Shown here one piece after another: positions 40,501-50,759 of a DNA stretch of 64,000 nucleotides (position 1 is the first letter of the stretch; every line of letters starts with the position of its first letter). The notes under the pieces are model-generated. The model was given only the letters and a program-made list of their open reading frames with translations. It did not search any database and was not told the DNA's origin. The translations under genes were made by a program, and so were the position numbers. The stretch spans positions 3,314,520-3,378,519 of the forward strand of contig OZ025253.1 of the NCBI GenBank assembly GCA_964019135.1. The letters run 5' to 3'. The DNA is from Arenicola marina. Lineage: Eukaryota > Annelida > Polychaeta > Arenicolidae.

Positions 40501-40870
40501 CCTTCTCGAAGTATTCACTGATTCAATCCTGAATGGAAATGTAGATAGAGCCGTTAATGTTACGGGAGATATTTATGGATACATTGCAAGTGATATGTAA
40601 CAAAGAGATAAGAAGCCAGTGCAAAAAATAAATAAGCCTTGGTGGTCAAAAGAATGTTATCACTACAAAGTGAAGAAAGAAACAGCATTAAAGGTGTATC
40701 GAAGAGAAAAAAGGTTATAACAACCTGAAATAATATATCACATTGCGAAATAACTATAAGAGTAAAAAATGCAAAGATGTATATCAGAAACATAAGCATG
40801 ATGATTTACGTAGTGCACTGTCTGATACTAGTAATATTGGAAAGTATTAAAGAGCCTCAAATCTAAAAAG
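40500..40870 (+). pseudogene. LINE ORF2 fragment
   Basis: Plus-strand translation contains KPWWSKECYHYKVKKETALK and VYRREKRL, the linker typically found between endonuclease and reverse transcriptase domains of non-LTR elements, with stops after it. No adjacent RT domain in the same frame. Confidence 0.55.
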
Positions 40871-41879
40871 TATTCAAATAACATTAAAGTATTGGAGCGG
40901 AAAGTGCATTTTGAGCTATTGCTCTATACAGAGATATATGAACTTCGCGTTCAATCTACGCTCCGTGTATACTTTTTATTCGTGTTTCGGATGCAAATTG
41001 ATATCAAAAGAATAATTCGGTCTCCGGGTGTCACTTTGAAATCTAAAATTGCCCTATGACATTTTTATCTATTCTGACAACCGGGAACCACCCGGAAATC
41101 CGTATGTTTCACCATTTCGAAACATTCCCGTGACGTCATTTTTTACTAAAATTCCATATGGTAAGCACTGTGACTACAAGGTACCATGTTTAACCAGGGA
41201 CAAAATCCCGATCCTCTTTGACGAAGGCACTTATGATAAACGCGACAAGACATTTTCCCTGGGATGAAAGCAGGAGGGCCTTAAGGTGGGGAGTCACATA
41301 AACATTTTTTCCGTCATTTTGACGCTCACTTATCCCCCTCGCCAAAAAAGTTAGGCATAAGTTGTCCCTCAAGACTTGTAACGTCCGATAAACGGAATGT
41401 CGGCACACCGTGAAGGCCATTGTCTCATATAGAGCCTACGTAAGATGTGTGACGTCATGACGCCATGGTGACATCACGACGGGACGCACAAAAACGTGCC
41501 AGTAGCAAAACGCGAACGTGTACGGCCACAACTCATGGAAGTAAAGAGCTAGGCGGTAGAGACAGTAGTCATCCAGCTATGGACGAAATGGCCAGAAATT
41601 GCATTAGTTCATCATAACGGAGACGCGCAAACCGAAGAGCAGAACAAAGAACGCTGCACGCGAGAGTGATATAGGAACTAATTAGCTTCCTTTAAGTCTC
41701 TGAAGAGGGATGTTCCCTACCATTTGGCCCCAAGACCACAGCTCTAGAACGTTCATCAGTTTTTTGACGCTTTTTTTGAGTTTAACGTTTTTTAAGATTG
41801 TAAAATGGTCGTTCCAACTAAGCAGAATCCGCGCAATCGCAGCATACATGATCAGCATTTGCTTTTTCTTGTAAACCAT

Positions 41880-43887
41880 GCGGGGATTGGTTCGCCGCTC
41901 ACTCAGCAGAGATGGAACCTGTTATTGAAGCCAAAAATGAAAAACACATACAACACAATCAAAATCCGACAAACACGTCTCTGTTACAGCTGAGGCTGGC
42001 GAGAAATGCAGTACAAAGAGCAGCGCGTTATTGCGCCAATCAGTAATGGATAAACCTTTGCGAGGAGATCCAGGAGGCGTCCGATAGAGGGAATATGCGG
42101 ACAATGTATACCGAAATTAAGAAAGCCCTGAGCCCCAAGGTCACTAAAACCGCCCCGTTAAAGTCACTTGATGGCGAGGTGATTACAGATCGTAGCAAGC
42201 AGTTGTCTCGCTGGGTGGAACACTATTTTTCATTGTTACCGCACGAGTCTCATGTATCGGCAACGGCGCTTGACGCATTACCCTGACAACCGGCCATGAA
42301 CGATCTAGACAGAGTTCCCACAGTTCGCGAGCTGAGTGATACAATCGATTCCTTGGGCAGCGGGAAATCGCCTGGCAATGACAGGATTCCCGCTGAAGTA
42401 ATAAAGTGTGGGAAAACTATGTTGCTCCCTCATCTTCACCAACTTCTCGTCCTTTGCTGGAACAACGGTATTGTTCCACAGGACATGCGTGATGCAAATA
42501 TAGTTACACTCTACAAAAACAAAGGGGACCGGGGTGATTGTAACAATTACCGCGGAATATCACTCTTAAGTGTTACTGGTAAGCTCTTCGCCGGAATTGC
42601 CTTAAAGAGACTGCAACTCCTTGCTAATAGAGTATATCCTGAAGCGCTGTGTGGATTCAGATCCGGACGATCGACTGTTGACATGATATTTTCGTTGCGT
42701 CAACTTCAAGAGAAATGTAGAGAACAACACAAGCCCCTCTACCTTGTTTTGTTGATCTTACCAAGGCTTTTGATACTGTCAGCCGATCTGGCTTGTACAA
42801 AATCTTGGAGTCTATTGGCTGCCCCCGCAGACTACTTAACCTTATCCGCTCCTTTAATGAACACTCCTTCAGCACAGTACAGTTCGACGGAGCTACGTCC
42901 GAGATCTTCCAAGTCAGAAATGGCGTGAAGCAGGGTTGTGTCCTTGCGCCAACTTTATTTGGCATCTTCTTCTCTATGCTTCTTTCTCACGCATTTAATG
43001 AGGATGCGGAGGGTGTTATCCTGCACCCCAGATCTGATGTGAAGCTGTACAACCTTTCAAGATTGTGCGCTAAGTCCAAGCGGAGGCGCTTCCTAATAAG
43101 AGAACTGCTATTCGCTGACGAAGCAGCGTTGGTGGCGCACTCAGAAATCCAGCTACAGAGACTCATGGATCGGCTCTCAAATGCCTGTACTTTATTTGCT
43201 TTGACTATTAGTGTTCAAAAAGCAGTCGTGTTGAACCAATGGGCTATCACACCACCAGTAATTACCCTTAACAACATGCCTTTAGCGGTGGTTAAGAAGT
43301 TTTGTTCCCTGGGAAGTACCGTCACGGATAATCTATCCCTGGACGAGGAAATAAATACTCGAACTGGGAGGGCAGCCACCATGTTTGGTAGGTTGAACAA
43401 ACGTGCTTGGCGTAATTCAAAACTTACCATTCGCACCAAAATGCTAATCTACAGGGCGTGCGTTCAAAGTAGCTTGCTGTATGGCAGTGAAACGTGGACT
43501 ACGTATTGTGGCCAAGATAGTAAATTGAATAATTTCCATTTTCGTTGCCTGCGAAACATTTTAGGGTTATCTTGGCATGTCAAGGTCACGAATGCTGAAG
43601 TGTTAGCCAGGGCCAACCCCCCAAGCATTCTTGCTCTTGTGAAGCAAAGTCGTCTACGTTGACTTGGGAACGTTCATCGTTTGCAAGATGAACGCATTCC
43701 TAAGGATGTGCCATACGGTGAACTCGCCGACGGCAAAAGGCCAACTGGACGGCCAAAGCTTAGGTTTAAGGATGTTTGTAAGCGGGACATGAAGGCTTTT
43801 GGCATTGATTCAGATTCTTGGGAGGATCTGGCATCCCAAAAGAGGAGATGGGCACGTGTCGTGCCTGACGGATATGGCCCACCATGA
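41880..43887 (+). pseudogene. Non-LTR retrotransposon reverse transcriptase, frameshifted
   Basis: From about 41885 the plus strand encodes DWFAAHSAEMEPVIEAKNE, RLARNAVQRAARYCANQ then a stop, EIKKALSPKV, the RT start GSGKSPGNDRIPAEVIK, NNYRGISLLS, GFRSGRSTVDMIFSLRQL, then after a frameshift near 42748 DLTKAFDTVSRSGLYK, VKQGCVLAPTLFGIF, LLFADEAALVAHSE, and a C-terminal block ending VPDGYGPP. The RT catalytic FADD motif reads FADE. At least two stops and one frameshift mean it is dead. A more decayed relative is at 24068-25450. I cannot assign the clade securely. Confidence 0.9.
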
Positions 43888-44749
43888 GATCACAATTTTA
43901 GCCTTTTTTTTCTCACTTTTGACGATTTTTTTTAGATGGCCACAATCCTTATCTTTATAACAGGCCCAAATTTCCCGTTGCCATGGAAACGAAATTCGGA
44001 TGTGCCATCGCCGTTTTGCTTCCTTGATATCCATGAGACGACGACCAATTGGAAGGATCGTGGCCAATTGGGACCAACCGATTTGGCCGTTTCTGCCTAA
44101 TGAGGCTATGTAAGTATGTATAGTGTTCCCCGTTGTAATAGATAGCGACTTTTAACATGGGAATCCCTATGCTGAAATGTTTGGCCCTCTAGCGGGGAAA
44201 GTAAAATATAAATTATCTTTTTTTAACTAAGAATAAACTAGCTGGTAAAATTAGCCGTCCTATGACCCAAATTCGATCTCTGTATTCCCCATGTTATTAT
44301 ACAGGGAATTTATTTCTTATTTCAATATTTCCTTTTTTATCTTTATTTTGAGAAATCATAAATTGCTTACTGAGAAATCATAACTTGCTTACTGAGAATC
44401 ATAATTTGTTTAGTGCGAACTCATAATATGATCACAGCTCGTACTGATATGATGATATGATGATATTCTTACTGGAAACTCATAATATGCAAAGTCATAT
44501 CACGCGGAGGGGGGCGGGGGGGGGGGGTCAAGAATGGAGACACCTGTCGTTTCGTAGGAAATTTCTAGCATTTAATTATATGAGATTTAATCGCGTACAC
44601 TGGATGTAATACTCTTCGTCCATATGTAAACACTCAACACGTGCTTACACCCACGTAAGTAAGTCCGGGCCAGGTGGAGAAGAAAGGGAGTGGGAAAGGG
44701 AGCAACAGCAGAACGGTGGTCTTCCCAGTAGCACATGCACCTGCCGCGA
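43888..44749. other. Intergenic, no gene recognised
   Basis: Contains T-rich sequence after the LINE, a short repeat of GAAATCATAAWTTGCTTACT at about 44350-44410, and a G tract at 44503-44527. Confidence 0.4.
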
Positions 44750-44926
44750 TCAATCTCTTCCACCGTTGCCATTGACTCCAGCAGAGAGAGGGCGCCACTG
44801 TGATGGGCCGCTGGCCTCTGTGTCATGCGTCTTGTCGGTGGCCCCAGTCACTGGGCTGGCGACACCCACAGCGTCCCACCATGGCTCATCGATTGTGTTC
44901 TTCAGGTCAAAGAGACAGCGATCTCG
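44750..44926 (-). CDS. Possible terminal exon of an unidentified gene
   Basis: On the minus strand a long pyrimidine tract (C-rich, 44935-44985) leads to GAATCCTTTCAG, a strong acceptor. The following 59 codons are open and end in TGA at 44752-44750. The frame starts RDRCLFDLKNTIDEPWWDAV, with a protein-like composition. I do not recognise the family and could not find a matching upstream exon, so this may be chance. Confidence 0.25.
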   Translation of the reverse strand, partial: RDRCLFDLKNTIDEPWWDAVGVASPVTGATDKTHDTEASGPSQWRPLSAGVNGNGGRD

Positions 44927-45489
44927 CTGAAAGGATTCTCGGGGAGAGGTGGTGGTGGGAGTAGCGGTGGGGGGGGGGGGGGAGGGGGCAGGTGCGGCGT
45001 ATCTTGATGCCCGGGAAGTAGTTATTAAAAGGCGTCCATTGATAAGCCCGGGACGACGTTAGGGCGGCAATACATAAGAAAATGGACAGTTCACGTTGTC
45101 AGAAAGCCCGAGCACGGCGAGACTTGAGCGAGAGTATCGACGAAGACGAAAACCTGGTGACAAACAAGGCGTGTTTATGTTTTATGTATATGAGACATGA
45201 ATGTCGCTTTATAGGGATATCTCGTCACCACGAGATCTGATCGAGACCCAATGAGACAGGGATGTTTATGCTATGCTTAGATGTAAAACCCCCCGTCATT
45301 TCCACCCGCGCCCCCCTCCCCTTCCCGTCACGTCCCCTTCCCCACTCTCGGTCGAAATCCCCAACCTTTCAATATATAAATGCAGCTAAATAATTGTTGG
45401 CCTCATGATAAGACCTAAGCAAGCGAATACTCCAACATGACGATTCCCAACAATTTCGGATATGTAAATATATGTAATATATGTAAATC

Positions 45490-46210
45490 CCACCGCTACC
45501 ACCACTACTGTAGCGTGCCGAGGGTGAATATCACAATATCCCACCACTACTGCAGCGTGCTGAGGGTGAATATCACAATATATCACCACTACTGTAGCGT
45601 GCCGAGGGTGAATATCACAATATTCCACCACTACTGTAGCGTGCCGAGGGTGAATATCACAATATATCACCACTACTGCAGCGTGCTGAGGGTGAATATC
45701 ACAATATCCCACCAATACTGTAGCGTGCCGAGGGTGAATATCACAATATCCCACCACTACTGTAGCGCGCTGAGGGTGAATATCACAATATATCACCACT
45801 ACTGTAGCGTGCCGAGGGTGAATACCACAATATCCCACCACTACTGTAGCGTGCTGAGGGTGAATATCACAATATATTACCACTACTGTAGCGTGCCGAG
45901 GGTGAATATCACAATATCCCACCACTACTGTAGCGTGCCGAGGGTGAATATCACAATATCCCACCACTACTGTAGCGTGCTGAGGGTGAATATCACAATA
46001 TCGCACCAATACGTTAGCTTGCCGAGGGTGAATATCACAATATATCACCACTATTGTAGCGTGCCGAGGGTGAATATCACAATATCCCTCCACTACTGTG
46101 GCGTGCTGATGGTGAATATCACAATATATCACCACTACTGTAGTGTGCTGAGGGTGAATATCACAATATCCCACCACTACTGTAGCGTGCTGAGGGTGAA
46201 TATCACAATA
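45490..46210. repeat. 42-bp minisatellite, about 17 copies
   Basis: Unit CCACTACTGTAGCGTGCCGA plus GGGTGAATATCACAATATCCCA (42 bp). The period is a multiple of 3, so frames on both strands stay open (14-residue repeats); no other coding evidence. A single detached monomer occurs at about 48463-48503. Confidence 0.93.
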
Positions 46211-46879
46211 GGGCTATGCATCTCTCGCGATCGGGCCGCGAGACTAGTTTTGGGGACAAACAAACACACGTGTTCCATGTTGAAGTATAGGCAGGTATAA
46301 GTCCATTTCTTTCCAGTTTTATTCTGAAGACTATGAATCCCATTTCACGAAACATGGTTATGGGAGTTATACGTTAACATATTTGAAGGTGATGAAGCGC
46401 AGAACTTTCGGAATATACAAGAACAAATCTGCCTTCAAAACACTCGAAAGCTAAGCATAGCGTTTGCAAATTCCCCAAAGAGCGAGTGACGTCACAGATT
46501 CTGATCGACCTAACCATTCCGCTGTCAAAATGTGCAGTGCATGAAGTAACAACACACTGATGCGTCATTAAACCCCATGGTAAAGGTAAAAAAAAGACGA
46601 GTTGGATGTTTTCGTATCACTTTTAGATCACGAAAACACAAAGTCTCCGGGGAGAGTCCGTATGACGTCATAATGCCTCGTTTTCGTAGGAATGCAAAAA
46701 AACGTTAGTTTCTCAACCGTGTTATCCCGTCGTAACAAATATTCGTCATTGTGATGGCGCAAATGAATGAAAAATATGTCGTCTATCTGTTTTGTGTAGC
46801 TATATTTCAAATATTGTGAATTATATCGATAGGCCTCCCGCAACCCCCCCGCCCCCCCTCCCTGGCTATTGCGCAGGTA

Positions 46880-47163
46880 GTCTGGTTCCCTGATTCTAAA
46901 CTCGTTACTTACACACCTTGTTCCAATAGAAAAGAAAAAGCATATTCTAGTCGAAACAAACAAGTGCTCGAACAACCCGTGGTTAATACGGTCAAATATG
47001 GTCCGAACAGTGTTAGGAACCGTGGTGCTATGTTATGGAATCACTTAAGCAACAAGATCAAAGATGCTACTACTAAAGATGAGTATAAATATTTAATTTC
47101 TTCATGGAAAGGTCCAGTATGCGAATGTTTACAGTGCAACATATGTTCCTTAGCATGCATGTA
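46880..47163 (+). pseudogene. LINE C-terminal fragment
   Basis: Plus-strand frame reads VNTVKYGPNSVRNRGAMLWN, HLSNKIKDATTKDEYKYLIS and ends CECLQCNICSLACM then stop. This order (YG..S.R..G..LWN.L, then a C-x-C-x2-C-like tail) is the usual C-terminus of LINE ORF2 proteins. No RT domain upstream; 5'-truncated. Confidence 0.7.
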
Positions 47164-47437
47164 ATGTAAAATAATAGCTCTATAACGTTACAGGACAGTT
47201 CCTCTTAGTTGCCTACGATGTGCAATACGTTCTTTTTACGTTATATGGTACCTAGTGAACATGTTTCAGTTGTTTATTTGACACAACGCTAAGCATCAGT
47301 GTCCATCTGTTGTTTATTTGACACAATATTAATCATTAGTGATGTTATCTTATCTTATCTTCCAAACACGTGCTTCGTTTATTTGTTCCCAAATTAAATA
47401 AACCGGAAGTCTTGGCGAACGAGACTTTATAGCCCTA

Positions 47438-47557
47438 TAGCGCGAGTTAGCGGGGCGTTAGGCAATGTTATTAGCCCGACATCAAGTTATAGCAGCCGAT
47501 GAAAACAAATCGATGAAGGGCCGATAAAATGTCTAAGGCCATGCACAACTCGCGCTA
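47438..47557. mobile_element. Foldback (MITE-like) element, copy 2
   Basis: Arms TAGCGCGAGTTAGCGGGGCG and its inverted partner ATGCACAACTCGCGCTA flank a short loop. The sequence matches the element at 10990-11142, with a shorter interior. The family continues rightward to about 48440, interrupted by a LINE. Confidence 0.75.
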
Positions 47558-47663
47558 TTACTATTATTACCAGTTGAATTTAAGTATATATCAGTATATC
47601 CTGATCAAGAAACAGCACGCGTAGCTAGGCAACTAGGCTGCTAGGCTGGCCATTTAACTCAAT

Positions 47664-48285
47664 AACAATTCAATTCAATTCAATTCTTTTATTTGGTCTA
47701 CGACATGTAAATACACGCGTGTTGCCATGCAACGAAAACACAGAAAGAGAACATTTTACACACGTTGTTTCATGGCTACGTCGATAAATTTACCGACCGC
47801 AAACAGTGCCGCAGGGTGATCGCTTGAGAGCAGGTCATTTAAGCCTTTATGTCCCTCCCCACTAAAGGATAACCCCAACCCCATAATTTCGGTTTTAAGT
47901 ATTTTTCTATGCTTAGAGAATTTTTCGCAATGCAACATAAAATGAATCTCATCTTCCACACACCCAGATGTACACTGTCTACATACACGTTCTGTGGCAG
48001 GTACTGGTATTGGCTTATTGTATCGGCCGAGCTCGATTTCGAGTTGGTGGCTTGATAGTCTGAGTCTGGCAAACCACCGTTGATATTTCTTAGGCAGTCC
48101 AGCACCGAGATAAGGTTCCATGGTGTAATTAGATTTTAAGGTTGCATATGTTCGTAATTTATTACCCCCTCCCGATGTGCCAGTGCTCGATCTTAAACTT
48201 TTCCAGAATTGTGTTTTATACTCCTCTTCCAGCTTGTTTTGAATATGGGAGAACATGCGTGTGCTACCGTCTCCCCATCTCTTAA
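47664..48285 (-). pseudogene. 5'-truncated LINE nested in the foldback repeat
   Basis: On the minus strand an open frame runs from the truncation point to a stop at about 47756. It contains LRTYATLKSNYTMEPYLG, RWFARLRLSSHQLEIELGRY and a cysteine/histidine block CRQCTSGCVEDEIHFMLHC, typical of the ORF2 C-terminus of L2/CR1/jockey-like elements. The 3' end is a TTGAA repeat tail. AATAAC occurs on both sides (near 47650 and 48286), a candidate target duplication. The inserted repeat resumes at about 48296. Confidence 0.8.
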
Positions 48286-48440
48286 TAACCACAATTCTTT
48301 TGTGCGTGACGTCCTGTTTCATTGTTCTACTCTATGTAACCATGGCAACAATTGTCCGTTGAAAATGCCAAAGGGCGGTTTGGGTCAGATTACAGGATTT
48401 TAGCGGCCTTCAGATTTAATGCTATTGTGTTACTTAATTT

Positions 48441-49165
48441 ACACGACCGTCAACTCGTAATAATATCACAATATCCCACCCGTACTGTAGCGTGCGGAGG
48501 GTGTATGTGTTCGATGTAATGTCCGGAAGGGGCGTGTTTAATGCCGTGCTATTGTTGAGCATTATTAGTTGCCTCAGTTAAACTCAGATTAAATAACCCA
48601 GCAGTAAGGCAATAAAAACGTAGTTACAGTTCAGGTGATTTATTCAGTATTAATTAAACCAATCGCTGCCACCACTTACAAACGTATGCTAAATTTGTCA
48701 ATATCACTTGACTAGATATACATGTCATCAGCCTCTCGGTAAATATACTGATAACAATATCCTAAGGAACCACCGATATGACAAAATCAAATATCACTAC
48801 ACATGCTGCATAACTTCTCGCACAGGGTGACGTAGAGGGGCGAAAGACGTTAGCTCGGGTAGCATGTGTACCGCAATTAAATCTTTGTTTCCTTGCTAAA
48901 AAATAAAAATGTTTATTAAACTAAAAATGTCAAAACAAACTTTCTTAGAGAGGCGGAGCCTGCGGGAGGTGTGAAGGGGCTGAGATGGAGGGGCCAAACA
49001 TTGCTTCTCGTCAAACATATATATTGATCTACTGACTTAAGCGGGGAGTATAGCTCGGGAAATAGCTTTAAAGCCATATGTTCTGTAATTTTTAAATTAC
49101 CAATCTCTTCTCCCTGTCAAATAAGTATATTCTGTCTTGAAGATGGCGTATGTAAGTAGGCTGCT
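48441..49165. other. Intergenic; detached 42-bp monomer, otherwise nothing recognised
   Basis: ATATCACAATATCCCACC followed by TACTGTAGCGTGCGGAGGGTG at 48463-48503 is one unit of the 45490-46210 minisatellite. The remainder is presumably 3' flank of the gene ending at 49166. Confidence 0.6.
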
Positions 49166-50704
49166 TTAAAGGTGAGATGTAGTACTGTTTGAAGTAAGTA
49201 AGCGATGGAAGTGCTCGTGGTAGGCAATGGCGAAGTGATAGTCGGGCGTGTCGTTGTAGAGGAGGCGAATCAGAGGCTTCAGGCGGTCCCACGTGGTCGG
49301 TATATAGGCTCTGTTCAGGATGTGCGAGTCCGTCATCCCGGCCAGAGTCGCTGGGTCCCACCTGCTGCGATCTATCCGGTCACGACCAGCTCTACGTGGT
49401 ACGAATTGGATGAGGTCATTCCGTCCCGCTTCCTTCCGTGCCCAGTCGGTAAGTAAGACGCTCAGCAATCGCTGATCCAAAAACCAGCCGAGATTCATGC
49501 CTTTACGCACGCTAGATTTGGCGACTTCACTGCCGAATTCTCGCGAGATGTAGCTCACGATATCTGGTGCAGTCCGTGGCTTGGTGCCGTTACGCCACGT
49601 GACTTGCTGCCACGTTGACAGCGTCATGGCAACGTTGGCCATGGGACGCATCGTGTAGGTCTGGCCGTCAGAATGAACAAAGGAACCGCAGCAGGCCGAG
49701 TTGAGCGATAATATAAGCTTTTCAGTAGGGATTTCATATACATCCGCCTTGATTGGCCAGAGATCGCTGTCAGACGTTACAAAGTACGTACGTTCCATGG
49801 CTTCGGTGGAGTTATTACTGAAATGCGATGGTGGAATAAAATTAGTAGCGAAAATTCTACTAACTTGGCTGACCATAACTTCGTTATGCTGCGGGGCGTT
49901 GATGAAAACTAAAATGGCGTCCAGTTCCCTGAGCTGTGAGGCCACATACTGCTTGAGAGGGTTGGAACGCCAGGCAGTATAATCTCCGACAAGTAGCACG
50001 AGGCTTCCGTAACCAAGGCGACGCCAGGCGAGGGCTGTCAGCGGAAGCGGAAATAAGTAATTCAGGGATTCTTCGTTTGTCGTGGTGCATGAAAACACGG
50101 CATACTTGGCCCCGCTGATTACAGTTCCAATCACAACCACTGCGGCGTCACGGGGCATAGTTTGGAGTTCTATTGAAATATTGATTGCTTGAGACTGAAC
50201 GGTCATGTTTTTCCTTTCAATATCACTGCCTTTGAGAGAAGGTTTATCCGTTTGAACGCCTCCAGCTGGAAAGTGACGTGTCCTGTTTTGCTTTTCAGTA
50301 TGGCTCACCTCGGGCGATGACCTCTCAGGTTGGCTCACCCCGGGCGAGGACCTCTCAGGTTGGCACACCCCGAGCGAGGACTTCTCAGGTTGGCTCACCT
50401 CGGGCAAGGACCTCTCAGTATGGCTCACCCCGGGCGAGGACCTCTCAGGTTGAACGGCTCTAGTTGCGGACTGAAAGGTCGTGCTTTCCATTTCAGCATA
50501 GCCGCCTTTGCGAGAAGATTTACCCGTTTGAACTGTTTTTGCCAACTGGTCCGTATATTCACCCACACTGTTATATTGTCCTTGTGTTAGGGTTGGTAGT
50601 GGCATCATTAAAGTTGTAGAAGTGTGGTTAGCTTCCCAACAATAGACGAGGATCGTAACGATCACTGCAATCCCGACACAGGGGAAAATGCTTCTGACAT
50701 GCAT
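49166..50704 (-). CDS. Single-exon type II membrane protein with DSD motif, possibly glycosyltransferase-like
   Basis: Predicted 512 aa if started at 50704, where MHVRS is followed by a single hydrophobic segment (about residues 6-24, CVGIAVIVTILVYCW), the signal-anchor layout of Golgi enzymes. The frame is open for 59 codons further upstream, but an acceptor-like CTTCGCTTGCAG at 50758 suggests a spliced 5' leader. A Ser/Pro/Glu-rich stem contains five 10-residue repeats (QPERSSPGVS) encoded by a 30-bp minisatellite at about 50298-50455. The luminal domain has AVVVIGTVISGAKYAVFSCT, YFVTSDSDLWPI, ACCGSF and several N-glycosylation sequons. An Asp-x-Asp motif after hydrophobic residues is common in GT-A glycosyltransferases; that assignment is inference only. 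I do not recognise the exact family. A second signal-anchor protein lies 2.4 kb upstream on the same strand. Confidence 0.8.
   Translation of the reverse strand: MHVRSIFPCVGIAVIVTILVYCWEANHTSTTLMMPLPTLTQGQYNSVGEYTDQLAKTVQTGKSSRKGGYAEMESTTFQSATRAVQPERSSPGVSHTERSLPEVSQPEKSSLGVCQPERSSPGVSQPERSSPEVSHTEKQNRTRHFPAGGVQTDKPSLKGSDIERKNMTVQSQAINISIELQTMPRDAAVVVIGTVISGAKYAVFSCTTTNEESLNYLFPLPLTALAWRRLGYGSLVLLVGDYTAWRSNPLKQYVASQLRELDAILVFINAPQHNEVMVSQVSRIFATNFIPPSHFSNNSTEAMERTYFVTSDSDLWPIKADVYEIPTEKLILSLNSACCGSFVHSDGQTYTMRPMANVAMTLSTWQQVTWRNGTKPRTAPDIVSYISREFGSEVAKSSVRKGMNLGWFLDQRLLSVLLTDWARKEAGRNDLIQFVPRRAGRDRIDRSRWDPATLAGMTDSHILNRAYIPTTWDRLKPLIRLLYNDTPDYHFAIAYHEHFHRLLTSNSTTSHL
50298..50455 (-). repeat. 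Coding 30-bp minisatellite (10-residue repeat)
   Basis: About five units of GGGCGAGGACCTCTCAGGTT plus GGCTCACCCC (plus strand), lying in the stem region of the type II membrane protein. Units keep the frame; variants give QPERSSPGVS, HTERSLPEVS, QPEKSSLGVC. Confidence 0.9.
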
Positions 50705-50759
50705 CGTTTCGCGTGTAGTAGTTCCCGTGAGACCAGCTAGGTGGGGGTAAGATTTGCCT

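Noticed and set aside
45082..45240. Small plus-strand frame starting MDSSRCQKARARRDLSES
   Set aside because: About 50 codons with no partner exon or known motif; not enough support.
45386..46300. Repeated 14-residue frames on both strands
   Set aside because: Consequence of the 42-bp period.
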